Below, in pieces: positions 39,873 through 48,406 of a DNA stretch of 64,000 bases. Every line of letters starts with the position of its first letter. Position 1 is the first letter of the stretch. A program made the position numbers and the translations under genes. Source of the DNA: Gammaproteobacteria bacterium (GTDB taxonomy: Bacteria > Pseudomonadota > Gammaproteobacteria > Pseudomonadales > Porticoccaceae); assembly GCA_018069465.1 (NCBI GenBank), contig JAGPUW010000002.1, positions 1 through 64,000 on the forward strand. The letters are read 5' to 3'. The notes beneath the pieces are model-generated. The model searched no databases, was not told the origin of the DNA, and was given only the letters and a program-made list of their open reading frames with translations.

Positions 39873-41000
39873 GTGGAAGACATTAGTTTGCAGTCGCGAA
39901 TCGACGTGCTCAGCGAAGAGCAGGTGATGATTCAGGATAGTGCTGTCGCGTTTATCGCCCAGGACGAAGAGCTTAAAAAAGTCCGTGAAAACCGTTTTAG
40001 CCAGCCCGGCTACGATGCACAGACCTGGGCCGAAATGGCTGAAGCCGGTTGGTTGGGTTTTTTGGTGCCGGAAGAATATGACGGCATTGGCCTGACCTTT
40101 TCCGATCTTAGTCTGGTCTTAATCCAGCTCGGCAAGGGGCTGGTACCGGCACCCTTTTCTGCCACCGCCGTACTGGCGGCGCGAACTATTGTTAAAGGTG
40201 ATAACGAATCTTTCAAAAAAGCCCGATTACCGGCGCTGATCAGCGGCGAGTGGAAACCCGCCGTGGCCTGGCAGGAAGCCCGCGCAACGCTGGATGTCAA
40301 CGCTAAAAACGTCACTTGTACCGATGGCAAATTGAACGGCCAAAAACTCTTTGTGCCCGATGCCGGTGGTGCCGATGACTTCATCGTTTCTGCGGCAACA
40401 GCCGAGGGCACAGCCCTGTATCTGGTTGAGAAAGACGCCAGCGGCCTGAGCATTGAATACGCCCAGCGCGTCGATGGTGGCTTTTACGCCACGCTGACAT
40501 TTAACAATGTCGCGGCGGGTGAGCAAGTCGCCAGTGCTGCCGTGGCCGAGCAAGCGTTGGCCAGCGCACTGGACGAGGCACGCGTTGCCGCCAGCGCCGA
40601 GTTGCTGGGGGTGATGACCCGCGCTCTGGAAATCACTGTCGACTATTTGACCCAGCGGGTGCAGTTCGACAAGCCCATCGGTAGCTTCCAGTCTCTGCAA
40701 CACAAGTCTGTCGACCTGTTTGTGCTGTCGGAAATTTCCCGCTCGGTACTGCTACAAACCACGGCGCTATTTGACGGCGATGCCTCCGTTGAGGCGCGCG
40801 CCATTGCCGCCAGCCAGCTGAAAGCGCGCTGTGGCGATGCGGCCCTGCAAATCACTAAAGATGCTATCCAGTTACACGGCGGCATCGGTTATACCGACGA
40901 GTGCAATATCGGCCTCTATCTGAAAAAAGCCATGTACCTCTCCTCCCTGTGGGGCAACCCCTCCGCCCACCGCAGTCGTTATGCGTCTCTTGTGTTGTAA
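39873..41000 (+). CDS. Acyl-CoA dehydrogenase family protein
   Basis: QRVQFDKPIGSFQSLQHKSVDL, QLHGGIGYTDECNIGLYLKKA. Confidence 0.9.
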   Translation: MEDISLQSRIDVLSEEQVMIQDSAVAFIAQDEELKKVRENRFSQPGYDAQTWAEMAEAGWLGFLVPEEYDGIGLTFSDLSLVLIQLGKGLVPAPFSATAVLAARTIVKGDNESFKKARLPALISGEWKPAVAWQEARATLDVNAKNVTCTDGKLNGQKLFVPDAGGADDFIVSAATAEGTALYLVEKDASGLSIEYAQRVDGGFYATLTFNNVAAGEQVASAAVAEQALASALDEARVAASAELLGVMTRALEITVDYLTQRVQFDKPIGSFQSLQHKSVDLFVLSEISRSVLLQTTALFDGDASVEARAIAASQLKARCGDAALQITKDAIQLHGGIGYTDECNIGLYLKKAMYLSSLWGNPSAHRSRYASLVL

Positions 41001-41067
41001 ATAGCGCACCTTCAATTTGCCCTGTTTAACGTAAGTAACGACACCATTTTAGTTTTGAGGAGAGACA

Positions 41068-42216
41068 ATGACTGATTACAACGCAATGGCGGATGATGAC
41101 TTCCGCAAAATGCTCTGCGACTGGTTGGTTGCGAATTACCCCGACGAGCTGCGCTTTCCGTCAGCGCGCATGCACTGGGATCAGTGCGGCGACTGGTATA
41201 TGACCCTGGCCAAAAAAGGCTGGTTGGCGCCGGGCTGGCCTGCTGAACACGGCGGCATGGGGCTGGATGCCAATAAACTGCTGATTTTGATGGAAGAGTT
41301 CGAAGGTTACGGCGTCGGCCGCACACCAGATCAGGGCATGACCATGATCGGGCCGCTGTTAATTCAGTACGGCAGCGAAGAGCAGCGCAAACACTACCTG
41401 CCGAAAATATTGAATGGCGAAAATATTTGGTGTCAGGGTTATTCCGAGCCGGGTGCGGGTTCTGATTTGGCCAGCCTGCGTACCGCAGCGGTGCGCGACG
41501 GCGATGACTATGTGGTCAATGGCCACAAAATCTGGACCACTCTGGCGATGGACGCCAATATGATCTTCACCCTGGTGCGCACCAATAAAGAGGGCAAGAA
41601 GCAGCAGGGCATTACCTTTTTGCTGATTCCTCTCGATAGTCCCGGCATCACCGTGCGGGGCATCGACAACCTCGGCATGCACGATGAATTTGCCGAAGTG
41701 TTTTTTGACGATGTGCGCGTGCCCGTTGCCAACGTCGTGGGTAAAGAGAATGACGGTTGGACTATCGCCAAGGCCCTACTCGGCCACGAGCGTATTTTTA
41801 TCGGCAGCCCAAAGATGGCGTCGCTGGCAATGAATCGCCTCCAGGCGCTGGCTGAAAGTGCCGACATGTTCGCCGATCCCCTCTTTGTTGAGCGCTACAT
41901 CGCACTGAAACTGGATATCGAAGATCTGGCGGCGGCCTATCGACGCTTTGTCGAGGTGCTCAAGCGCGGCGGTAAAATTGGTGCGGAAGTGTCGATGCTA
42001 AAAATTTGGAATACCGAAACCCAGCAGCGCATCACCGATTTGATGCTCGATGTGGCTGGCGAAAACTGCGGTGTCTCCGATGCCATCCCCGCCGGTGATA
42101 CGGCTGTCAGTGCGCCGGGTGAATTTATTGGCGCCCGCCCGACCACTATTTATGGCGGCAGTAACGAGATTCAGCGCAATATTCTCGCCAAAGCCGTGCT
42201 CAAGTTGCCCAGCTAG
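41068..42216 (+). CDS. Acyl-CoA dehydrogenase family protein
   Basis: WCQGYSEPGAGSDLASLRTAAV, YGGSNEIQRNILAK. Confidence 0.94.
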   Translation: MTDYNAMADDDFRKMLCDWLVANYPDELRFPSARMHWDQCGDWYMTLAKKGWLAPGWPAEHGGMGLDANKLLILMEEFEGYGVGRTPDQGMTMIGPLLIQYGSEEQRKHYLPKILNGENIWCQGYSEPGAGSDLASLRTAAVRDGDDYVVNGHKIWTTLAMDANMIFTLVRTNKEGKKQQGITFLLIPLDSPGITVRGIDNLGMHDEFAEVFFDDVRVPVANVVGKENDGWTIAKALLGHERIFIGSPKMASLAMNRLQALAESADMFADPLFVERYIALKLDIEDLAAAYRRFVEVLKRGGKIGAEVSMLKIWNTETQQRITDLMLDVAGENCGVSDAIPAGDTAVSAPGEFIGARPTTIYGGSNEIQRNILAKAVLKLPS

Positions 42217-42307
42217 TTTTTCAGCGCTGCAATTGGTTTTTCTAGTTTGCTAACGATAGCGGGGCGCTTAGCTCGCCCCGAGATTTAAAAATAAAAGGTA
42301 GATCACA

Positions 42308-43441
42308 ATGGATGATCAGGCGTTTCGCCTTCAGGCCCGCGAGTGGCTAGAAGCTAACTTCCCCCAGGAGATGCGCTTTCCACCGCGCCGACTGGATTTC
42401 AATCAGGCCATGGACTGGCATAAAAAGCTCAACGAAAAGGGCTGGGTCGCCCCCGGTTGGCCCGAGCAGTACGGCGGCATGGGTCTCAGCCCCTATCAGC
42501 AGATTATTTTTGCCGAAGAGCTCGATAAAGTCGGCGCTTTTATTATCCCCAGCTTTGGTGTGACCATGCTGGGGCCGCTGTTGTTAGGCTACGGTACTGA
42601 TGAGCAGCGGGCAGAATATTTGCCAAAAATCCTTTCCGGTGAGCACATCTGGTGCCAGGGTTACTCCGAGCCGGGCGCGGGTTCAGATTTGGCCAGCCTG
42701 CGAACGTCCGCTGTGCCCGATGGCGATGACTACATTGTCAATGGCCAGAAAACCTGGACCACTATGGCCCAGCAGGCCAACTGGGTCTTCCTCTTAGTGC
42801 GCACCGATAAAGACGCCAAGAAGCAAAAGGGCATTAGCTTTTTACTGGTGCCCATGGATACACCGGGCATCACCGTGCGTGAGATCGACAATATTGGCGG
42901 TTACTCCGAGTTTGCCGAGGTCTTCTTCGACGATGTGCGAGTGCCGCGCAGCAATATGGTTGGCGAAGTGAATCAGGGCTGGACCATGGCCAAAGCTCTT
43001 TTAGGCGCGGAGCGAATATTGCTTGGCAGCCCGAAATTGGCGAAATTCCCTATGCAACGGCTGAAAGCGCTGGCCACTGACTTCGGTCTGTTCGAAGACG
43101 CGGTCTTCAAAGAACGCTTCACCAAATTGCACATGGATGTTGAAGATTCAGTGGCGGTCTATGTGCGCATGCTTGAAGTGTTGCGACGCGGCGAAGTGCT
43201 GGGGCCGGAAGTGTCTATCTTGAAGCTGGCGGTGACGGAAATGTTTCAGCAGGTAGCGGATTTAATTCTTGATGCTGCCGCTGAATTTGGTGGCACCGAA
43301 GCCGTTATACCACTGTCGGATGGCTCCTCTTATAAGCCAGCGAACACCTACTACCTATCGCGACCGTCCACTATTTATGGCGGCAGCAGCCAGGTGCAGC
43401 GCAATATTCTTGCTAAAGCGGTGTTGAAGCTGCCGGGCTAA
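42308..43441 (+). CDS. Acyl-CoA dehydrogenase family protein, tandem paralogue
   Basis: WCQGYSEPGAGSDLASLRTSAV, YGGSSQVQRNILAK; long identical blocks with the preceding gene. Confidence 0.94.
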   Translation: MDDQAFRLQAREWLEANFPQEMRFPPRRLDFNQAMDWHKKLNEKGWVAPGWPEQYGGMGLSPYQQIIFAEELDKVGAFIIPSFGVTMLGPLLLGYGTDEQRAEYLPKILSGEHIWCQGYSEPGAGSDLASLRTSAVPDGDDYIVNGQKTWTTMAQQANWVFLLVRTDKDAKKQKGISFLLVPMDTPGITVREIDNIGGYSEFAEVFFDDVRVPRSNMVGEVNQGWTMAKALLGAERILLGSPKLAKFPMQRLKALATDFGLFEDAVFKERFTKLHMDVEDSVAVYVRMLEVLRRGEVLGPEVSILKLAVTEMFQQVADLILDAAAEFGGTEAVIPLSDGSSYKPANTYYLSRPSTIYGGSSQVQRNILAKAVLKLPG

Positions 43442-43519
43442 AGAGTTTGTTGATAAAAGAAACCCTATTGTGACGATCGTGCCGTCGCAATAGGGTAAAG
43501 CCTGGAGAATAGAGTCGGC

Positions 43520-43681
43520 TTAGAAAAGGGCTGGTAGTGCTAAAAAGGGCATGCTTAATTGCAGTAGTCCCACCGCGCCGATGATGGCTAGCGACAAAGT
43601 GAGTATGCCGAGCAGTGGCCAGTCAGCGTGTAAATGTAAAGGGTGTTCCCGAAAAAAGTGTGAATCGTGTTTGTGGAACAT
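43520..43681 (-). CDS. Small His-rich single-TM peptide (53 aa)
   Basis: MFHKHDSHFFREHPLHLHADWPLLGILTLSLAIIGAVGLLQLSMPFLALPALF; SD ggagg; Fur box upstream; absent from the ORF track (below length cutoff). Confidence 0.65.
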   Translation of the reverse strand: MFHKHDSHFFREHPLHLHADWPLLGILTLSLAIIGAVGLLQLSMPFLALPALF

Positions 43682-43770
43682 GATGACTTCCTCCATGGAG
43701 ATTGTTGGCTTTAATGCGTAGCGCGCTATGTTGACGCCGCAGCGGATTATAATAAAATGAAACGAGTATT

Positions 43771-43789
43771 GATAATGATACTCATTTAT
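43771..43789. promoter_or_regulatory. Fur box
   Basis: GATAATGATACTCATTTAT, close to consensus GATAATGATAATCATTATC. Confidence 0.75.
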
Positions 43790-43948
43790 AGTATCGCCTC
43801 TTGAGTTTGTCAGTGTTCGTTATTTTCCTATAAAAAACCCCTGCTGCCGTTTTGCGTTTTGCGTTATCGGCAACAAGGCGGGTAGTTTCAATAGCGTTCT
43901 GCTTTTTATTTTGCCCGGGCTGATATTGTCAGCCTTAACCGCCACCGC

Positions 43949-44098
43949 TTAAAAGGGCGTTGGCGAGGATAGAAAGGGCGTGCTCACATGGGCTATCTGT
44001 AGTAGTTCTGCGATAGCGATAGTTAAGACCATAAGGCCAGCTGCAATGCTGGTGCTAAGTCGTTTTTTACAGGCTTGTGATGCGCAGTTGATAGACAT
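43949..44098 (-). CDS. Small single-TM peptide (49 aa), paralogous at C-terminus
   Basis: MSINCASQACKKRLSTSIAAGLMVLTIAIAELLQIAHVSTPFLSSPTPF; SD aaaggaaag. Confidence 0.6.
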   Translation of the reverse strand: MSINCASQACKKRLSTSIAAGLMVLTIAIAELLQIAHVSTPFLSSPTPF

Positions 44099-44241
44099 AG
44101 TTCTTTCCTTTCTTTGGGTTCACTCAATGGTTTCAAGTAAGATGAGGGCTTCGTCTTACTTGGCTTGGAAAGAATACTAGTCTCCTTGCCCCTATGTGTA
44201 AATTCACACAAAGTGCAAACAACTTGTGCAATAATGCACGG

Positions 44242-45117
44242 ATGAATGATTGGGATGATTTGCGCTATTTCCTCGCCGTGGCAAGAAATAGCAGTGTTTC
44301 TGGGGCGGCTGTGGAGCTTGGTGTTAACCACTCCACCGTTTCTCGCCGCATAAATGCCTACGAAAAAAAACATGATGTGCGTTTATTCGAGCGCCTGCCT
44401 CAGGGTTATGCCATGACCCAGGCGGCGGAGAATATTTATCGCTACGCGCTGGAGATTGAAGAGCGCACGCAGATTGTTGAGCGAGAGTTGTTTGGCCGCG
44501 ATACGCGCCTGCAGGGCAGGCTGTGTATTACCTCCTACCACAGCACGTTCAATGAGCTGGTGATTCCTGCGCTGCACAGTTTTTCTGCAGCATACCCGGA
44601 AATCGACCTCGAGCTTTCTGTCACTGCCGATGTGCGCGATCTATCGGCGCGGGAGGCGGATATCGCCATTCGCGGCACACCGCAGCCACCGGATCACCTG
44701 ATTGGCAAAAAAGTGGCCGACTTTGGCAGTGCTATCTATACCGCCGAAAGTTATCAGGCCCGCCAGCCTCGGCGCCCCGAGGTGATTCTCTGGCGCGACG
44801 AGATGCAGCTCCCCGAGTGGGCGGTCGCGCATTTTCCCGATGCGCGGGTGGTGCTGCGGGTGGATGATGTCACCGCGATGCGCACCGCTGTGCAGGCGGG
44901 CCTCGGCATGGCGAGACTGCCCAGCTGGGTGGCTGACGTCTGCCCTGACTTATTCCGCTTAAAGCTTGATATCCCGTCAATGGGCTGGGGCTTGTGGGTT
45001 TTGATTCACGCCGATTTGCGCTCCACGGCACGGGTTCGTGTGTGCCGCGATTTTTTGATCGAAACACTGGAGAAAAAACGTGACTTGATTGAGGGCCGCT
45101 GTTCAAACTACCTGTGA
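44242..45117 (+). CDS. LysR family transcriptional regulator
   Basis: MNDWDDLRYFLAVARNSSVSGAAVELGVNHSTVSRRINAYE HTH. Confidence 0.92.
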   Translation: MNDWDDLRYFLAVARNSSVSGAAVELGVNHSTVSRRINAYEKKHDVRLFERLPQGYAMTQAAENIYRYALEIEERTQIVERELFGRDTRLQGRLCITSYHSTFNELVIPALHSFSAAYPEIDLELSVTADVRDLSAREADIAIRGTPQPPDHLIGKKVADFGSAIYTAESYQARQPRRPEVILWRDEMQLPEWAVAHFPDARVVLRVDDVTAMRTAVQAGLGMARLPSWVADVCPDLFRLKLDIPSMGWGLWVLIHADLRSTARVRVCRDFLIETLEKKRDLIEGRCSNYL

Positions 45118-45182
45118 GCGGGGTAAAGTTCCTGGCTCAAACATTCGCTGCAGAAAACGCTAATAAAAAAGGTCTCAGTTCT

Positions 45183-45653
45183 ATGGAAACTCCCCTTACC
45201 GGCGGCTGCTTTTGCGGCGCCATTCGCTATCGCATTACGGCACCGCCTTTCGGTCAGGCGAACTGTCACTGTCGAGCCTGCCAGCGCGCCACCGGTGGTG
45301 CCTTTGCCGGTGTTTTACTGGTGCCCACCGAGGCCCTTGAGGTGGCGGGTGAGTACCGTGAATTCACCGAGCTCGGCGATAGTGGCAACAAGGTGAGCCG
45401 GGGTTTTTGCCCGCAGTGTGGTAGTACTCTGTTTGCCCGTACCACGCGCATAGCGTCGATGCGCCCGGTGTACGCGGCGACTCTGGATAAGCCCGAATTG
45501 TTTACGCCCACCCTCGATGCCTGGGTGGATTTTGCCCAGCCCTGGGTGACAATGGATGAAAGTTTACCCAAATATCGGCGCGACTTGCCGGCTGAATGCG
45601 CGGGTCTGCCCGCACCGAAAAATCGCCGGCCGCGCCCTGTTGTAGGTAGTTAA
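45183..45653 (+). CDS. GFA (glutathione-dependent formaldehyde-activating-like) family protein
   Basis: GGCFCGAIRY, CHCRACQRATGGAF, GFCPQCGSTLF; start set at METPLTGG. Confidence 0.92.
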   Translation: METPLTGGCFCGAIRYRITAPPFGQANCHCRACQRATGGAFAGVLLVPTEALEVAGEYREFTELGDSGNKVSRGFCPQCGSTLFARTTRIASMRPVYAATLDKPELFTPTLDAWVDFAQPWVTMDESLPKYRRDLPAECAGLPAPKNRRPRPVVGS

Positions 45654-45805
45654 AGAGAAATGCCGCCATAGGTAGTTTATGTTTGACGAAGGTGCGCTAC
45701 TTGCTGTTAAGATAAAGTGACAGCGCTTGACCTGCGTTAATGCAGAGCGAGTGCTAGCGAGCACAATAATAAATCGTCAACACTATCGCTAGAGCGGGAC
45801 ACGGT

Positions 45806-46429
45806 ATGGATCTGGATTTAATCGAGCAGGGCGGCCCTGTTGTTATTGTTTTAATTGGCCTGTCTATTGTTGGCTTGGCATTGGTTTTTTTCAAATTATT
45901 TCACTATCGCCATTACTCAATGGCCAAAATTCGCAGCATAGAAGGCGCTATTGATCTGTGGATTGGGGGTGACAAACAGCAGGCACTCGATGGGCTAGAT
46001 AAAATCCCCGGCCCCTACGCCGCCATGCTCGGACAGGGTATTCGCTGGCTGGATAAGGGTGACAAAGAGCAAGCCTCAATTCGCGAAGAACTTAATCGTC
46101 AGGGCCAGCAAGTCGTTTCCCAGGTCAACGGCATGAACGGCTTTGTCGAGCAAATTGCCTACTTGTCACCGATGCTCGGTTTGCTCGGCACCGTGCTGGG
46201 CATGATTGATGTGTTTCGCGGCCTCGCCAATCAGGGGGGTGGCGGTGACACAGGTGCTCTCGCCGGGGGCATTTGGGAGGCGCTAATGACCACGGCGGTG
46301 GGTTTGACCGTGGCTATTCCCTTCGCACTGATTTACTACATGCTCGACAGCCACGCGACAACGATTCGCCGCAGTATGGAGGATCAGTTGACCCGCCTGT
46401 TCACGGTCAAGCTGTACGGCAAGTCTTAA
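45806..46429 (+). CDS. MotA/TolQ/ExbB proton channel family protein
   Basis: YLSPMLGLLGTVLGMIDVF, MTTAVGLTVAIPFALIYY. Confidence 0.93.
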   Translation: MDLDLIEQGGPVVIVLIGLSIVGLALVFFKLFHYRHYSMAKIRSIEGAIDLWIGGDKQQALDGLDKIPGPYAAMLGQGIRWLDKGDKEQASIREELNRQGQQVVSQVNGMNGFVEQIAYLSPMLGLLGTVLGMIDVFRGLANQGGGGDTGALAGGIWEALMTTAVGLTVAIPFALIYYMLDSHATTIRRSMEDQLTRLFTVKLYGKS

Positions 46430-46455
46430 GCTAGCCCCCCACAGGCGACTCCGAC

Positions 46456-46860
46456 ATGCACCTGCAATCTCACCATCGCAAAGCACTGCGCCGCATCAGT
46501 CTTACGCCACTGGCTGATCTGGTGTTTATCTTGCTCGTTTTCTTTATTCTCGAAACCAGCTTTGTTGAGTTCCGGGAAATTGCTTTTAAAGTGCCCGATG
46601 AGCCGACCACGGCGAGTCATGCGGCGGGCGAGAGCCTGAGCATACAGGTCTTCCCCGGTGGCAAATTGTGGATAGAGGGTGAGTCGCTGGCACTGACAGA
46701 CCTCACTCCCTGGCTTCTGCGTAAGCAATTGGGCGAAGAGACCGCGGTGGTGCTCAAAGCGCAGGACCGTGTGGCCCTGCAAACGCTGGTCGAAACCATG
46801 GACCTGCTGCGGGCTCAGTCATTGTCGCGGGTACAGATACACGCGCTGGGAGATAACTAG
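46456..46860 (+). CDS. ExbD/TolR family protein
   Basis: RISLTPLADLVFILLVFFIL, conserved TM Asp. Confidence 0.92.
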   Translation: MHLQSHHRKALRRISLTPLADLVFILLVFFILETSFVEFREIAFKVPDEPTTASHAAGESLSIQVFPGGKLWIEGESLALTDLTPWLLRKQLGEETAVVLKAQDRVALQTLVETMDLLRAQSLSRVQIHALGDN

Positions 46861-46862
46861 CG

Positions 46863-47276
46863 ATGTTTAACCTCGGTGGTGAGCACGAGCAGCGCAAGCA
46901 GCTCGATGGCAATATGCTGCCGGTCATTAATATGACCTTTTTACTGCTGCTGTTTTTTATTGTGGTCGGCAGTTTTAGCGAGACCTATAACAAGGACATC
47001 GCGCCGCCCCAGTCGAGCAGCGAGTCGCTGACGGCGGATGCCGAAGAGCTATCCCTCAGTGGTGATGGCAAATTGTGGTGGCGGGGAGAGAGCACAACAC
47101 TGGCGAACTGGGCCAGTCAGTTGCAGGCAGAGGGCCAGGCAGTGCCCTCGCGAGTCAGCTTGCGCGCCGATGGCCGCACACCCGCAGCAGTCATTATCCC
47201 CCTGATCGACGAGCTTAAATTGCTCAAAGTTAGCCGGGTGGCACTGGTCACTGTGAACGACCCCGGTATGCTCTAG
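46863..47276 (+). CDS. ExbD/TolR family protein (second copy)
   Basis: LDGNMLPVINMTFLLLLFFIVVGSF; lacks the Asp of the TM motif (PVINMTFLLLLFF). Confidence 0.88.
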   Translation: MFNLGGEHEQRKQLDGNMLPVINMTFLLLLFFIVVGSFSETYNKDIAPPQSSSESLTADAEELSLSGDGKLWWRGESTTLANWASQLQAEGQAVPSRVSLRADGRTPAAVIIPLIDELKLLKVSRVALVTVNDPGML

Positions 47277-48406
47277 TGGCAATATTGGGGTCGCCATTGG
47301 GACAGCTGTCTAGCCGCCTGAAAACCCTTGGCCTGTGGTTGGCACTACTACTCATTTCCCTCGGCATCCACCTGGTGTTGACCTGGCAGGCCTCCCTGCA
47401 CATTCTGACCATTGAGCCGCTGACGGCCAATAGTGCTGAGGAAGTTGAGATCTTACTCGACCTGGCCGAGCCGCAAGCCGAGAAAGAAGAACTGGTTTTT
47501 GAAGAGGCCATAGAGTTTGAACCACCGCCGGTACTGGTGCCGACCGCAGCGCTGGCGCCACCGCCACCGGAGGTCAACCTGGCCATGGAGGCCGCCGCCG
47601 GGGGTGAAAGTGCCGCCGGTTTTTCTGCCCCTCTACTGTCGAATATCGCCACCGCCGGGGAGGGTCTAGCCGGATTTGGTAGCGGTGTCGGCACCGGCCT
47701 CGGCCAGTCGGCGAATCAGTTTGCCGCCTATGTTCAGGGCTTGCGCGAGACCGGCCTCGACGTGGTGTTTGTGGTCGACTCGACCGGCTCCATGGACTGG
47801 GTGATCGATGAGGTGCAGCGACGCATTGTCGACATCGTCGACGTGGTGCGCCCTCTAGTGCCAGTTTCACGCTTTGGCGTGGTTGCCTATCGCGATGTCG
47901 GTAGTCCGTCTTACGTCACTCAGCATCAGGTATTAACGTTCAGCCTCAATAAACTGAGCCGCTTTTTAAATAATTTGAGTGCCGAGGGCGGTGGCGATTT
48001 TCAGGAGGCAGTGTATGAGGGCATGAAGGTCGCCACTGAAAAAAGCGGTTGGCGGCTGGGGGCTAAAAAAGTCATTATTTTGATTGGCGATGCGCCACCC
48101 CATCAGGATTCTTTTCAGCGCTTACTGGCGGTCAACCGCGAGTTTGCCAGTGGTCACGGGCAAATTTCGACTCTCGATGTCAGCCACCACGCCAACCCCG
48201 CAGTGCTCGAAGCCAAGCTCGGTCGACCGGTGAACCGGGCTTTCTACACGGACACGGCGATGCTCGACTACCAGCTAATGGCGGAGGCTGGTGGTGGAAC
48301 CGCCTCTACCCTCGATGGCGATGTGCACATCACCCGCCAGCTGGTGTCACTGATTATGGGCGGCCAATTTGCCCGTGAGATGGCGCTCTTGCTGGAGGGT
48401 TTTTAA
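47276..48406 (+). CDS. TonB-like-topology protein with C-terminal VWA domain
   Basis: N-terminal TM plus acidic/Pro-rich linker, MIDAS VFVVDSTGSMDWVIDE; GTG start overlaps upstream TAG. Confidence 0.88.
   Translation: MAILGSPLGQLSSRLKTLGLWLALLLISLGIHLVLTWQASLHILTIEPLTANSAEEVEILLDLAEPQAEKEELVFEEAIEFEPPPVLVPTAALAPPPPEVNLAMEAAAGGESAAGFSAPLLSNIATAGEGLAGFGSGVGTGLGQSANQFAAYVQGLRETGLDVVFVVDSTGSMDWVIDEVQRRIVDIVDVVRPLVPVSRFGVVAYRDVGSPSYVTQHQVLTFSLNKLSRFLNNLSAEGGGDFQEAVYEGMKVATEKSGWRLGAKKVIILIGDAPPHQDSFQRLLAVNREFASGHGQISTLDVSHHANPAVLEAKLGRPVNRAFYTDTAMLDYQLMAEAGGGTASTLDGDVHITRQLVSLIMGGQFAREMALLLEGF

Noticed and set aside
45806-47276. Zorya-type defence (ZorAB)
   Set aside because: The channel proteins are short ExbB/ExbD types without a ZorA long tail or ZorB peptidoglycan-binding domain, and no ZorC/D-like helicase follows.
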